Of a stretch of 64,000 bases of DNA, positions 28,994 through 38,123 are shown one piece after another. The stretch covers positions 208,396 to 272,395 of the forward strand of contig NZ_BMCX01000002.1 in assembly GCF_014635485.1 (NCBI RefSeq), written 5' to 3'. The notes beneath the pieces were generated by a model. The model did no database searches. It saw only the letters and a list, made by a program, of their open reading frames with translations, and had not been told where the DNA came from. How positions within the stretch are numbered: position 1 is the stretch's first letter; each line of letters starts with the position of its first letter. The stretch comes from Corynebacterium pelargi. Lineage in GTDB: Bacteria > Actinomycetota > Actinomycetes > Mycobacteriales > Mycobacteriaceae. The position numbers and the translations under genes are program-made.

Positions 28994-29731
28994 ATGCACG
29001 TTTTAAAGTCCGAACTGACCAAACTGCTCACGCTGCGCTCTACCTGGATCACCTTCGGCATCGCCATCGTGCTCATGCAGATCCCGGTGCTGGTTCAAGG
29101 CTTTGTGGGCACTGAGAGCCAAGATGTGAGCATTAGCGGTGCGCTGGTAGCCGATATGCTCTACGCGCTGATCATGACCTACTTTGGTGCAGCCATTGGC
29201 CGCGACTTGAATTTCAAGCTCCATGCTCAAGCCATGCTCACCCAACCCAGCCGTGGCTCCTGGATCTTCGCCCGCATTTTCTGGCTGAACCTCTTCGCCT
29301 TCTTGGGGCTCGTGGTGGTCGTGGCCTTGAGCGCTGTAATCGCCACGATCATGCCTGATCTTCACTTCCAGGCCGAGGGTTGGGAGAGTTTCGGCACCGC
29401 AGCGCTGAAAACCCTGACCATGCTGAACCTGGGTACCGGCTTTGCCATGCTCACCCGCAGCACCGCAGCCGGTGTGAGCATCCCCCTTGCGCTGGCGCTG
29501 GTGGTGGACAACCTCTTGTACGTGGCCTCGATGAAGTTCGAGTTTGTGAAGTACCTGTTGCTGATCAGCCCAACCACGCGCGCCGGGCAATTCGGCGTGG
29601 ATAATGGCGAGCCCCGAGGATTCGAGGTGGGCCAGTATCAACCGGATTGGTTCAACGGCACCGTGATGCTGGTTTGGCTGGTGCTCATGATCGCACTGGC
29701 ACTGTGGTCGAATAAGCGAGATGTGCGTTAA
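28994..29731 (+). CDS. ABC-2 type exporter permease subunit
   Basis: 245 residues with about six membrane helices, beginning MHVLKSELTKLLTLRSTWIT, a start typical of ABC-2 permeases (an amphipathic helix with the LRST element). It pairs with the ATPase just upstream to form an exporter for peptides, drugs or lipids; the substrate is unknown. It is convergent with the TsnR-like gene: the two stop codons overlap in GTTAAG at 29728-29731. Confidence 0.85.
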   Translation: MHVLKSELTKLLTLRSTWITFGIAIVLMQIPVLVQGFVGTESQDVSISGALVADMLYALIMTYFGAAIGRDLNFKLHAQAMLTQPSRGSWIFARIFWLNLFAFLGLVVVVALSAVIATIMPDLHFQAEGWESFGTAALKTLTMLNLGTGFAMLTRSTAAGVSIPLALALVVDNLLYVASMKFEFVKYLLLISPTTRAGQFGVDNGEPRGFEVGQYQPDWFNGTVMLVWLVLMIALALWSNKRDVR

Positions 29732-30507
29732 GCCAGATCTCGTGCACCGTGGGTATATAAGGCGATGCCGGTGGCAACGGAAACGTTGAGGCTCTCTACA
29801 CCCTCGCGCATCGCAATGGCATAGCGGTGCTTGGCGTGTTCATGCAATTGCGTGGACACGCCTTTTCTTTCGCTGCCCATGACCAAAGCGATGCGGCCTT
29901 CAAGCTGTGCGATCTGTGCGAGCGCTTCGCTGGCATCAGCAGCCAAACTCACCAGCGGAATTTCCTGAGCCTCAAGCGCAGCCAAGGTGTCTTCCCTGGT
30001 GCTCAGCACCACTGGCAGGGCAAAGACCAGCCCGCGGCTGGCGCGCACGAGGCGTCGATCAAGCGCATCATCTAAACCAGAATCCACCAACACCACCGCT
30101 GCTGCACCTAGGCCAGCGGCGGTACGAATAATCGCGCCGATATTGCCCGGCAGGCGCACCCCATCAAGGACCACCACATCGCCTTGGCCTTCCAAGGCCT
30201 GCTTGAGGGTGCTAGGCGGGGGAGTTTCCGCAAGTGCAAACAGGCGCGGGCGCTTATCGCTGCCAAAGAGCTTTTTTGCCACATGCACGGCAATGCCGGT
30301 TAGCGCTATCTGCTCGCGTTCTAATAACGTGCCCAAGGTTTCCGAGGGGGAGCGATCCCCAACGCCAAAGACTGCGTGGATGGTGAGTCCATGCAGCAGT
30401 GCTTGCTCGATATTTTCTTCGTCATCGATGATGAAGCGTCCAGGAACCTCGCCATCAATCACGGCGGAGATTTCGCGGGCTTGGGCATCGAGCAGTGATT
30501 CAATCAT
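29728..30507 (-). CDS. TsnR-like 23S rRNA 2'-O-methyltransferase (SpoU/TrmH superfamily)
   Basis: 259 residues from ATG 30507; an in-frame TTG at 30534 is a poorer start. The three SPOUT motifs are clear: NIGAIIRTA (about 122-130), VMGSERKG (210-216) and SLNVSVATG (239-247), forming the knotted SAM site. The stretch GDVVVLDGVRLPGNIGAI and the following DRRLVRASRGLVFALPVVLS closely follow what I recall of the thiostrepton-resistance enzyme Tsr/TsnR, and the N-terminal region has the same length as its rRNA-recognition domain. TsnR methylates A1067 at the L11-binding GTPase centre. General TrmH-type tRNA/rRNA methylation is the alternative. TAGGAT 7 bases before the ATG suggests a leaderless message. 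Confidence 0.72.
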   Translation of the reverse strand: MIESLLDAQAREISAVIDGEVPGRFIIDDEENIEQALLHGLTIHAVFGVGDRSPSETLGTLLEREQIALTGIAVHVAKKLFGSDKRPRLFALAETPPPSTLKQALEGQGDVVVLDGVRLPGNIGAIIRTAAGLGAAAVVLVDSGLDDALDRRLVRASRGLVFALPVVLSTREDTLAALEAQEIPLVSLAADASEALAQIAQLEGRIALVMGSERKGVSTQLHEHAKHRYAIAMREGVESLNVSVATGIALYTHGARDLA

Positions 30508-30701
30508 GGCGAAAATCCTACCGGAGGCTTTCAATGTGCGTCTGCCACATAAGGTGCAGCTAAGGGGTGCTAACGGGTGTGGGGCATGCGCTGGAACTGG
30601 ACTGCGAAGGTGGGCTCGATGTGTATTTGAATTTGGTTGGCGCTATCCTTGGGGTGTTCGTCTGACAAGCAAAGCGGCAAGCAAGCAAGGGGTGCAGTAG
30701 G

Positions 30702-31259
30702 TTGCAGCAGGAGCGCTCGAGGGCCTCGACTCGGCCTCGGTCTTTCATCGTTGCACTACTACCACTCATACTCACGGTGCTTGGTATTTGCGTAGCTAGC
30801 GCATACTTTTTCTCGGAAAAACTCGATACCGAGGCTGTGCAAAACGTCCGTACCGGCAGCGTTGGCCCAAACGGTATTGAAGAGATCGCGCAGAGCACGA
30901 CGGTACAAAACTTAGATGCGCACACCCACCAAGGGGAGGATGCTTGGGGGCACCTGGTCAATTCCGTGACCCGTTGCCAAGGGGAATACGCCTACGCAGG
31001 CACCAATGGCCACGACTTTGTCTCCATCTGCGCTACCCCCGAAGGGCTGCTGTATCAGGCGTATGTGGCCAATGGGATCCTTCGGAAGCCGGCGCATGAA
31101 ATTTCCCCGGGTGCATATCAGGCAGATGCCGGTGCGCACCGTATCTTTATTGAAGGCCCACGGGTCAAAGTAGTGGAGCCCGATGGCGAAGTTGCCTTAG
31201 TGGTTGATCTTCCCGATTGGCATGAGCGCCAAGCGCTCCAGGCGGAGCAAGCGAGCTAA
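30702..31259 (+). CDS. Single-pass membrane protein, paralogue of the 25372-26016 product
   Basis: 185 residues, TTG start at 30702 with purine-rich sequence before it. A basic N-terminus, one membrane segment (FIVALLPLILTVLGICVASAYF) and an extracellular domain whose WGHLVNSVTRC and AGTNGHDFVSIC motifs align with the product of 25372-26016; both cysteines are kept. No other domain is recognised. It ends about 275 bases before rpsL and has no partner on this strand. Function unknown; likely a small exported sensor or binding protein of the genus. Confidence 0.6.
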   Translation: MQQERSRASTRPRSFIVALLPLILTVLGICVASAYFFSEKLDTEAVQNVRTGSVGPNGIEEIAQSTTVQNLDAHTHQGEDAWGHLVNSVTRCQGEYAYAGTNGHDFVSICATPEGLLYQAYVANGILRKPAHEISPGAYQADAGAHRIFIEGPRVKVVEPDGEVALVVDLPDWHERQALQAEQAS

Positions 31260-31329
31260 GTCTTGGGGCTTAGTCTTAGGCCTTAGGTGAGCCCAAGGGT
31301 GGGGCGTTGCCGAATGTTCTTTTTCGGCA

Positions 31330-31358
31330 TTGACTCGTTTGGGCTGCTCCGGTATGTT
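31330..31358 (+). promoter_or_regulatory. rpsL promoter
   Basis: TTGACT (31330-31335) and TATGTT (31353-31358) with a 17-base spacer. A stem TGCCGAA/TTCGGCA (31308-31329) abuts the -35 and could be the terminator of the preceding gene. The remaining leader (31359-31533) contains a CTGTGG/CCACAG stem near 31371-31389 and no ORF. Confidence 0.65.
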
Positions 31359-31533
31359 GAATCTTTGGCTCTGTGGCTTTTGACCACAGAATCTCTACAA
31401 GTCATACGGTCGGCTGACGCCAAAGGCATTGGTGTCTACGCTTCGTTCGTTCTTCGTAGCTCCAGCACTATCGCCCCACCGGGTACCCAAGTAGCTGTCT
31501 GCGGAGGGCCGGCCCGTTTTAGAAGGATGGTTT

Positions 31534-31905
31534 ATGCCTACTATTCAACAGCTGGTCCGCAAGGGTCGCCACGATAAGGCCGCTAAGGTCAAGACCGCGG
31601 CGCTCAAGGGCTCGCCTCAGCGTCGTGGTGTGTGCACCCGTGTGTACACCACCACCCCGAAGAAGCCGAACTCCGCTCTGCGTAAGGTCGCGCGTGTTCG
31701 CCTGACCTCTGGCATCGAGGTTTCTGCTTATATCCCCGGTGAGGGTCACAACCTCCAGGAGCACTCCATGGTGCTCGTTCGTGGTGGTCGTGTGAAGGAC
31801 CTCCCCGGTGTTCGTTACAAGATCATCCGCGGTGCTCTCGACACCCAGGGTGTGAAGGATCGTAAGCAGGCCCGTTCCCGTTACGGCGCAAAGAAGGAGA
31901 AGTAA
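31534..31905 (+). CDS. rpsL: 30S ribosomal protein S12
   Basis: 123 residues starting [20 protein letters not shown] with AGAAGGA upstream. S12 sits at the decoding centre. The streptomycin-relevant lysines in [11 protein letters not shown] and [11 protein letters not shown] are wild type, so ribosomal streptomycin resistance through S12 is not predicted. It is followed after 3 bases by rpsG. Confidence 0.98.
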   Translation: MPTIQQLVRKGRHDKAAKVKTAALKGSPQRRGVCTRVYTTTPKKPNSALRKVARVRLTSGIEVSAYIPGEGHNLQEHSMVLVRGGRVKDLPGVRYKIIRGALDTQGVKDRKQARSRYGAKKEK

Positions 31906-31908
31906 ACA

Positions 31909-32376
31909 ATGCGTAAGAATGCAGCTCCCAAGCGTCCTGTAATCAAGGACCCGGTCTACGGCTCTGAGGTTGTTACCCAGCTCGTGAACAAGGTGCTTCT
32001 CGACGGCAAGAAGTCCACCGCTCAGCGCATCGTTTATGGTGCACTGGACATCTGCAAGGAAAAGACCGGCACCGATCCGGTTCTCACCCTTGAAAAGGCT
32101 CTCGGCAACATCAAGCCTGACCTTGAGGTTCGTTCCCGCCGCGTCGGTGGCGCCACCTACCAGGTGCCCGTTGACGTTCGCCCCGCCCGTGCCAACACCT
32201 TGGCACTGCGTTGGTTGGTGAACTTCACCCGTCAGCGTCGCGAGAACACCATGGTTGAGCGTCTTGCCAACGAGATCCTCGATGCTGCCAACGGCCTCGG
32301 TGCTTCCGTGAAGCGCCGCGAGGATACCCACAAGATGGCAGAGGCAAACCGCGCCTTCGCCCACTACCGCTGGTAA
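31909..32376 (+). CDS. rpsG: 30S ribosomal protein S7
   Basis: 155 residues, [20 protein letters not shown] start, with the conserved [14 protein letters not shown] and a full-length C-terminus ([18 protein letters not shown]). S7 nucleates the 30S head and contacts E-site tRNA. It is only 3 bases from rpsL; the streptomycin operon continues to fusA after a 214-base gap with no strong terminator. Confidence 0.98.
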   Translation: MRKNAAPKRPVIKDPVYGSEVVTQLVNKVLLDGKKSTAQRIVYGALDICKEKTGTDPVLTLEKALGNIKPDLEVRSRRVGGATYQVPVDVRPARANTLALRWLVNFTRQRRENTMVERLANEILDAANGLGASVKRREDTHKMAEANRAFAHYRW

Positions 32377-32590
32377 TTCGCGTCCCATGCGTTTTCGAGC
32401 CCAATCGATCGCGGCGAACACCCCAGTGGTGTTGCTTTGCCGTGCATCGGCTGGGCTCCAACGCTATTCAAGGCTGTAAATTTCAGGCTTCGTCGGGCAA
32501 AAGTCCAACAAACCTGGCAGCATTGAGAAGAAACACTATCCGTGTGAGCCGAAGAATCTTCGGCTTCCGCTACACAAGTTAGGGAATAAC
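32377..32590 (+). other. rpsG-fusA intergenic region
   Basis: 214 bases without a gene. A perfect stem AGCCGAAG/CTTCGGCT (about 32548-32566) lies shortly before the fusA ribosome site and lacks a T tract. An internal promoter for fusA is likely in this gap, but I cannot place it. Confidence 0.4.
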
Positions 32591-34714
32591 GTGGCACAAG
32601 AAGTGCTTAAGGATCTGAACAAGGTCCGCAACATCGGCATCATGGCTCACATCGATGCCGGTAAGACCACGACCACCGAGCGCATCCTCTTCTACACCGG
32701 TATCAACCGCAAGGTTGGCGAGACTCACGACGGTCAGTCCACCACTGACTGGATGGAGCAGGAGAAGGAACGCGGCATCACCATTACGTCTGCTGCCGTG
32801 ACCTGTTTCTGGGAGGGCAACCAGATCAACATCATCGACACCCCCGGTCACGTGGACTTCACCGTTGAGGTGGAGCGCTCTCTGCGCGTGCTCGATGGTG
32901 CCGTTGCCGTGTTCGACGGCAAGGAAGGCGTTGAGCCTCAGTCCGAGCAGGTGTGGCGTCAGGCTGCGAAGTACGACGTTCCTCGTATCTGCTTCGTGAA
33001 CAAGATGGACAAGCTGGGTGCAGACTTCTACTACACCGTGCAGACCATCATCGACCGCCTCGGCGCTAAGCCGTTGGTTATGCAGCTTCCTATCGGCGCT
33101 GAGGACGACTTCGACGGCGTTGTCGACCTGCTCGAGATGAAGGCCATCACCTGGCGCGGCAAGGTTGAGACTGGTGCTGAACCCACCATCGAAGAGATCC
33201 CTGCCGACCTGAAGGAAAAGGCTGAGCAGTACCGTGAGCAGCTCGTCGAGACCGTTGCTGAGTCCGATGAAGAGCTCATGGAGAAGTACTTCGGTGGCGA
33301 AGAACTCACCATCGAAGAGCTCAAGGCCGGCATCCGCAAGATGACCGTGAACTCCGAGGTCTACCCCGTGCTTTGCGGTACCGCTTACCGCAACAAGGGC
33401 GTGCAGCCTCTGCTCGACGCCGTGATCGACTACCTGCCCACCCCGCTCGACATCGGCGAGGTTCACGGCCACGCTGTCGGCGACGAGGCCAAGGAACTCG
33501 TGCGCAAGCCTTCCGTTGAAGAGCCTTTCTCTGCACTGGCCTTCAAGATTGCTGCACACCCCTTCTTTGGCAAGCTCACCTTCGTGCGCGTGTACTCCGG
33601 CCTGGTTGAGCCGGGTGCTCAGGTGGCCAACTCCACCAAGGGCAAGAACGAGCGCATCGGCAAGCTCTTCCAGATGCACGCCAACAAGGAGAACCCGGTT
33701 TCCGAGGCTCGCGCAGGTAACATCTACGCGTTCATCGGCCTGAAGGACACCACCACTGGTGACACCCTCTGCGATAAGAACAACCAGATCATCCTCGAGT
33801 CCATGGACTTCCCGGATCCTGTGATCAAGGTGTCCATCGAGCCGAAGACCAAGTCGGACCAAGAGAAGCTCGGTATCGCTATTCAGAAGCTGGCCGAAGA
33901 GGACCCGACCTTCACCGTTGAGTTGGATGAGGAATCCGGCCAGACCGTTATTGGCGGCATGGGCGAGCTTCACCTCGACGTGCTGGTTGACCGCATGAAG
34001 CGCGAGTTCAAGGTTGAGGCCAACGTGGGTAACCCGCAGGTTGCGTACCGCGAGACCATCCGCAAGCCCGTGGAGAAGCTCGAGTACACCCACAAGAAGC
34101 AGACCGGTGGTTCCGGCCAGTTCGCAAAGGTCATCATCTCCCTGGAGCCTTATGCACCCGACGTGGAGACCTTGGAAGAGGGCGAGTCCGCCATCTACAA
34201 GTTCGAAAACGCCGTTACCGGTGGCCGCATCCCCAAGGAATACATTCCTTCCGTGGACGCTGGTATCCAGGACGCCATGCAGTACGGTTACCTCGCCGGC
34301 TACCCGCTGGTGAACATCAAGGCCACCGTGCTCGATGGTGCTTACCACGAAGTGGACTCCTCGGAAATGGCCTTCAAGCTTGCAGGTTCGCAGGCTCTGA
34401 AGGAAGCCGTGGCAAAGGCAAAGCCTGTGCTGCTCGAGCCCGTGATGGCCGTTGAGGTTATTACCCCTGAGGATTACATGGGCGACGTCATCGGCGACAT
34501 CAACTCTCGCCGTGGTGAAATGTCCGCCATGGAAGACCGCGCTGGTGCCAAGGTTGTGAAGGCCAAGGTGCCGCTGTCTGAGATGTTCGGCTACGTTGGT
34601 GACCTGCGTTCCAAGACCCAGGGTCGCGCCAACTACACCATGATCTTCGACTCCTACGCTGAGGTGCCGAAGAACGTGGCAGACGAGATCGTTGCTGAGC
34701 GCAACGGCTCCTAA
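32591..34714 (+). CDS. fusA: Elongation factor G
   Basis: 707 residues, GTG start. G1 motif [14 protein letters not shown]2 with [10 protein letters not shown]3 DTPGHVD and G4 NKMDK are intact; domain IV ([10 protein letters not shown]) and the [15 protein letters not shown] and C-terminal domain V ([15 protein letters not shown]) complete a normal EF-G. It catalyses ribosomal translocation and, with RRF, recycling. It is part of the rpsL-rpsG-fusA operon; tuf follows but is preceded by a terminator and its own promoter. Confidence 0.98.
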   Translation: MAQEVLKDLNKVRNIGIMAHIDAGKTTTTERILFYTGINRKVGETHDGQSTTDWMEQEKERGITITSAAVTCFWEGNQINIIDTPGHVDFTVEVERSLRVLDGAVAVFDGKEGVEPQSEQVWRQAAKYDVPRICFVNKMDKLGADFYYTVQTIIDRLGAKPLVMQLPIGAEDDFDGVVDLLEMKAITWRGKVETGAEPTIEEIPADLKEKAEQYREQLVETVAESDEELMEKYFGGEELTIEELKAGIRKMTVNSEVYPVLCGTAYRNKGVQPLLDAVIDYLPTPLDIGEVHGHAVGDEAKELVRKPSVEEPFSALAFKIAAHPFFGKLTFVRVYSGLVEPGAQVANSTKGKNERIGKLFQMHANKENPVSEARAGNIYAFIGLKDTTTGDTLCDKNNQIILESMDFPDPVIKVSIEPKTKSDQEKLGIAIQKLAEEDPTFTVELDEESGQTVIGGMGELHLDVLVDRMKREFKVEANVGNPQVAYRETIRKPVEKLEYTHKKQTGGSGQFAKVIISLEPYAPDVETLEEGESAIYKFENAVTGGRIPKEYIPSVDAGIQDAMQYGYLAGYPLVNIKATVLDGAYHEVDSSEMAFKLAGSQALKEAVAKAKPVLLEPVMAVEVITPEDYMGDVIGDINSRRGEMSAMEDRAGAKVVKAKVPLSEMFGYVGDLRSKTQGRANYTMIFDSYAEVPKNVADEIVAERNGS

Positions 34715-34722
34715 TGCCAACC

Positions 34723-34755
34723 GGGGCGTGAGATAACAAGCGTTATCTCCGCCCC
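34723..34755 (+). terminator. Terminator-like hairpin after fusA
   Basis: GGGGCG and GAGATAAC (34723-34737, one bulged T) pair with GTTATCTC and CGCCCC (34742-34755) across AAGC. No T tract follows. Confidence 0.65.
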
Positions 34756-34863
34756 ACCCCAACTACTTCGTGCCAAGGCGGTGCGGTAGCGGCGGGTTGA
34801 AGACTTTCCCAGCAGATGAAAGCCTTGAACTGGCCGTTACCTCATCGCAGATCCCTGGAAATG

Positions 34864-34902
34864 TATCGCGGGTTTGAAAAATAGCCCGGTGCAACCTAGG
34901 AT
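34864..34902 (+). promoter_or_regulatory. tuf promoter
   Basis: The -10 TAGGAT is at 34897-34902. The surrounding sequence, including TGGCCGTTACC upstream and GTAACTGGCACATTT downstream, matches what I recall of the strong C. glutamicum tuf promoter used in expression vectors. No consensus -35 is seen. Confidence 0.75.
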
Positions 34903-34978
34903 CATGTAACTGGCACATTTGTAATCACTGTACTGCCAGGCTGCCGAATTAGTGGCCAGAACGTACAGGAACTGTCAA

Positions 34979-35009
34979 TTCGTGGCTGCGGAATCGTAGC
35001 CACCACGAA
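34979..35009 (+). promoter_or_regulatory. Conserved hairpin in the tuf 5' leader
   Basis: TTCGTGG (34979-34985) pairs with CCACGAA (35003-35009), with inner pairs CTGCG/CGTAG across GAAT. It ends just before the ribosome site GGAGGA. As far as I recall the same hairpin is present in the C. glutamicum tuf leader. Confidence 0.55.
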
Positions 35010-35026
35010 GTCCAGGAGGACACATA

Positions 35027-36217
35027 GTGGCAAAGGCTAAGTTCGAGCGTACTAAGCCGCACGTTAACATCGGTACTATCGGTCACGTCGACCACGGCAA
35101 GACCACCACTACCGCTGCTATTACCAAGGTTCTGGCTGACACCTACCCGGACCTGAACCAGGCTTTCGCTTTCGATGCCATCGACAAGGCACCGGAAGAG
35201 AAAGAGCGTGGCATCACCATCAACATCTCCCACGTGGAGTACCAGACCGAGAAGCGCCACTACGCACACGTGGACGCCCCCGGCCACGCTGACTACATCA
35301 AGAACATGATTACCGGTGCCGCTCAGATGGACGGCGCAATCCTCGTGGTTGCTGCTACCGACGGCCCCATGCCTCAGACCCGCGAGCACGTGCTGCTCGC
35401 TCGCCAGGTGGGCGTGCCTTACATCCTCGTTGCACTGAACAAGTGCGACATGGTTGACGATGAGGAAATCATCGAGCTCGTCGAGATGGAAATCCGCGAG
35501 CTGCTCGCTGAGCAGGACTACGATGAGGAAGCTCCTATCGTTCACATCTCCGCTCTGAAGGCTCTTGAGGGCGACGAGAAGTGGACCCAGTCCATCGTTG
35601 AGCTCATGCAGGCTTGCGACGACTCCATCCCGGATCCTGAGCGCGAGACCGACAAGCCCTTCCTCATGCCTATCGAGGACATCTTCACCATTACCGGCCG
35701 CGGCACCGTGGTTACCGGTCGTGTTGAGCGTGGCTCCTTGAACGTGAACGAAGAAGTCGAGATCATCGGTATCCGCGAGAAGTCCACCAAGACCACCGTT
35801 ACCGGTATCGAGATGTTCCGTAAGCTCCTCGACTACACCGAGGCTGGCGACAACTGTGGTCTGCTGCTTCGTGGCCTCAAGCGCGAAGACGTTGAGCGCG
35901 GCCAGGTTGTTATCAAGCCGGGCGCTTACACCCCCCACACCGAGTTCGAGGGTTCCGTCTACGTTCTGTCCAAGGACGAGGGCGGCCGCCACACCCCGTT
36001 CTTCGACAACTACCGTCCTCAGTTCTACTTCCGCACCACCGACGTTACCGGTGTTGTGAAGCTTCCTGAGGGCACCGAGATGGTTATGCCTGGCGACAAC
36101 GTCGACATGTCCGTCACCCTGATCCAGCCTGTTGCTATGGACGAGGGCCTGCGCTTCGCTATCCGCGAAGGCTCCCGTACCGTTGGCGCCGGCCGCGTTA
36201 CCAAGATCATCAAGTAA
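35027..36217 (+). CDS. tuf: Elongation factor Tu
   Basis: 396 residues, GTG start after AGGAGGACACATA. G motifs [22 protein letters not shown] and NKCD are intact, with domain II/III signatures ([25 protein letters not shown]). EF-Tu delivers aminoacyl-tRNA to the ribosome. Residues lining the kirromycin and pulvomycin sites look ordinary. It has its own strong promoter, a structured leader and a good terminator. Confidence 0.98.
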   Translation: MAKAKFERTKPHVNIGTIGHVDHGKTTTTAAITKVLADTYPDLNQAFAFDAIDKAPEEKERGITINISHVEYQTEKRHYAHVDAPGHADYIKNMITGAAQMDGAILVVAATDGPMPQTREHVLLARQVGVPYILVALNKCDMVDDEEIIELVEMEIRELLAEQDYDEEAPIVHISALKALEGDEKWTQSIVELMQACDDSIPDPERETDKPFLMPIEDIFTITGRGTVVTGRVERGSLNVNEEVEIIGIREKSTKTTVTGIEMFRKLLDYTEAGDNCGLLLRGLKREDVERGQVVIKPGAYTPHTEFEGSVYVLSKDEGGRHTPFFDNYRPQFYFRTTDVTGVVKLPEGTEMVMPGDNVDMSVTLIQPVAMDEGLRFAIREGSRTVGAGRVTKIIK

Positions 36218-36239
36218 CGCACGCTACGCAACGTAGTTG

Positions 36240-36272
36240 AAGCACCCAAGCATCACGCTTGGGTGCTTTTCT
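36240..36272 (+). terminator. Terminator after tuf
   Basis: AAGCACCCAAGC (36240-36251) pairs with GCTTGGGTGCTT (36257-36268), followed by TTCTT. Confidence 0.9.
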
Positions 36273-36297
36273 TATGCACTCGATAAGATCAGATAGC

Positions 36298-36894
36298 GTG
36301 AGCACGCATCAGGAACGCATTATCGAAGCCCTCGCGGCTATATGGCGCGCCCAACCAGACTTGGGCATCAGCGATGTGCTCACACAAATCGCCAACCGGC
36401 ACGGAGGCCCCGGGGCAAGCGATGAGGAATTCTTGCAGGCCTGCCACAGCATCCAGGCTGAGATTCTCGGAGCATTGCCGGAGCCCCTGCACCCCGATCA
36501 AACGTTGCTGCTGCACACCACCAAGTTTTATGTAGCCATACGCGGGCAACACGCTTTGCTCATGCGCAAAGGCGCACAACCTGTTCACTGGCGCTACGAG
36601 CATGTTGCCAGTGCTCAAGTTGGCGGCCCACTGCTGCTTGCAGACGCAGAATTTCAGGTGCATAACTACGGCACGATCCAAAGCATCAGAGTGGGTTCAG
36701 CAGAAGAACAGGCAGCAGTGTGTGAAGATGCGATCGCGATGGGGCGCGGACAGCATGTCCAGCTATGGCGCCAGCACAGGCGAGCGGTGGGCGTCGAAAA
36801 GCTGCACACCACGCTTGAAGCTGCGGTGGGGCAGTCGCTGATCCTGGGCGGGGTGGACTATGGGGCAGTGGTGCAGACCTTCGATTTGGGGTAG
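36298..36894 (+). CDS. Uncharacterised cytoplasmic protein downstream of tuf
   Basis: About 198 residues from GTG 36298; ATG 36274 in the same frame lies in the tail of the tuf terminator and is less likely. TAAGAT (36284-36289) ends 8 bases before the GTG, suggesting a leaderless mRNA. No membrane segment or signal peptide. The N-terminal half is helical (HQERIIEALAAIWRAQPDLG), the middle is beta-rich (LLLHTTKFYVAIRGQHALL), with no catalytic motif recognised. An in-frame VEKL carries an exact GTCGAAAAGCT element (36793-36803). I do not recognise the family. Confidence 0.6.
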   Translation: MSTHQERIIEALAAIWRAQPDLGISDVLTQIANRHGGPGASDEEFLQACHSIQAEILGALPEPLHPDQTLLLHTTKFYVAIRGQHALLMRKGAQPVHWRYEHVASAQVGGPLLLADAEFQVHNYGTIQSIRVGSAEEQAAVCEDAIAMGRGQHVQLWRQHRRAVGVEKLHTTLEAAVGQSLILGGVDYGAVVQTFDLG

Positions 36895-36935
36895 GACATG
36901 GGTCTTTGATGGTGATGGCGCTAAGCTAAGCCTTC

Positions 36936-37487
36936 ATGGAAGAGTTCAAAAGACTCGTCGTTGAGCAGATGACCATCGAGCTCAAACGCATCCCCGTGGT
37001 GGTGCTTGCCGGGCTGGTCGTCTACATCGTGTTTCTTGGTTTAGTGCACCTGTTTGGCCCTCGCGTACTGGCCCGCATGACGGCCTTTGACGCCGTGGTG
37101 ATTGTCATGTTCGGTGCCGTAGCCGGGCGTGTGATCGTTGGGCACCCGCCCACCCTCGCAGCGGGTATTGTCGGTCTGATCACCCTCATGGGTTTAGAGG
37201 CGGCCTTTGGCACCATACGTTCGGTCTCGGGTATTCGGCAGGCCTTGGACGGCAGAGCAAGAATCGTGGTGGCGCATGGCAAAGTGGTGGAAAAGCAACT
37301 GCGCAAAAGCCACATGAACCGCAACGACATCCGCTTCGCAGTGCGCAAAGCCGGCATCCCCACCATGTCGCAGGTGCAATGCATGATCCTTGAGCCCACC
37401 GGCGAGCTCACCGTGATTAAAACTGGCACGCCCATCGACCCGGAGCTGCTCAAAGGCGTCGCTGGGGTAGAGGCGCTCTATCCCTAA
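36936..37487 (+). CDS. DUF421 (YetF-like) membrane protein
   Basis: 183 residues: three N-terminal membrane helices (VVVLAGLVVYIVFLGLVHLF and FDAVVIVMFGAVAGRVIV, then TLAAGIVGLITLMGLEAAFG) and a cytoplasmic domain with LDGRARIVVAHGKVVEKQLR, then DIRFAVRKAGI, the DUF421 pattern seen in Bacillus YetF/YdfS. The function is not well known, with links to spore or stress envelopes. TAAGCT (36922-36927) ends 8 bases before ATG 36936, so the message may be leaderless. Confidence 0.8.
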   Translation: MEEFKRLVVEQMTIELKRIPVVVLAGLVVYIVFLGLVHLFGPRVLARMTAFDAVVIVMFGAVAGRVIVGHPPTLAAGIVGLITLMGLEAAFGTIRSVSGIRQALDGRARIVVAHGKVVEKQLRKSHMNRNDIRFAVRKAGIPTMSQVQCMILEPTGELTVIKTGTPIDPELLKGVAGVEALYP

Positions 37488-37522
37488 CGCTTTGAGCGCT
37501 GATACGGCGCCTGCGCATAGCA

Positions 37523-37557
37523 AAACACCACCGCCCAAAGTTTCAGCGGTGGTGTTT
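37523..37557 (+). terminator. Bidirectional terminator between DUF421 and the Asp23 operon
   Basis: AAACACCACCGC (37523-37534) pairs with GCGGTGGTGTTT (37546-37557), with A and T runs on both flanks, so it can end transcription on both strands. Confidence 0.9.
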
Positions 37558-37568
37558 ATTTGTGTGCT

Positions 37569-38123
37569 TTAGCCTTCTACCGACTGGAAGTGAAGGCGAT
37601 ATTCGGTGCGCACATCAAAGTTGGGAAGTGCTGAGCGAATATCTGCTTCTGCCTGCTGGTGCGCTGCCTCGATGACTTCCGTGCTCGCCTGGGGATCAAC
37701 CGTGGTGGTGATCCGAATAATGCGCTCACGCTTGTTATCAATGGCAGTGCCCTTGGACTGCACCACGCCGGGGGTCTGCTCAAGCACCTCGGCGGTCATG
37801 TCTGCGATCTGATCCAAAGCCACGGCGGAGCGGGTTTTACCCTTGCGCTCCACATTGACCCGACCCGCGCGGTTCAGGCGCAGGTTGGCAATCAGAATCC
37901 ACAGCCCGAGCACGGCAAAGAGCACCGTGAGTCCGAACAGGAGGTAGTTGTACCAGGGCTGTTCGTAGAGCTGGTTCCAGCTATCGAAGCTCGCTGCCTC
38001 GCTGACTTGCTCGGCTTCGCGCACATCATAGTGCGAGGCGATGGCCCACACTGAGATGGCGATGAGCACGGCAGCCAAGAGGAAGGTGAAGATTCGCCCG
38101 AAGGCTACGGTTGAACGTTTCAT
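37569..38123 (-). CDS. AmaP-like membrane anchor protein of the Asp23 operon
   Basis: 184 residues, two membrane helices (IFTFLLAAVLIAISVWAIA and YNYLLFGLTVLFAVLGLWILI) and a cytoplasmic Asp23-like tail (TAEVLEQTPGVVQ, RIITTTVDPQ). This resembles AmaP, which anchors Asp23 to the membrane in staphylococci. It is the last gene of the six-gene minus-strand operon, and its ATG overlaps the stop of the gene before it. GGAAAGGAAG provides the ribosome site. Confidence 0.7.
   Translation of the reverse strand: MKRSTVAFGRIFTFLLAAVLIAISVWAIASHYDVREAEQVSEAASFDSWNQLYEQPWYNYLLFGLTVLFAVLGLWILIANLRLNRAGRVNVERKGKTRSAVALDQIADMTAEVLEQTPGVVQSKGTAIDNKRERIIRITTTVDPQASTEVIEAAHQQAEADIRSALPNFDVRTEYRLHFQSVEG

Noticed and set aside
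31276..31296. Possible DtxR box (TTAGGTGAGCCC) upstream of rpsL
   Set aside because: Only about 12 of 19 bases fit and the right half-site is absent; iron control of rpsL would be unexpected.
32579..34762. 727-codon minus-strand frame covering fusA
   Set aside because: Complement of a complete EF-G gene; no independent support.
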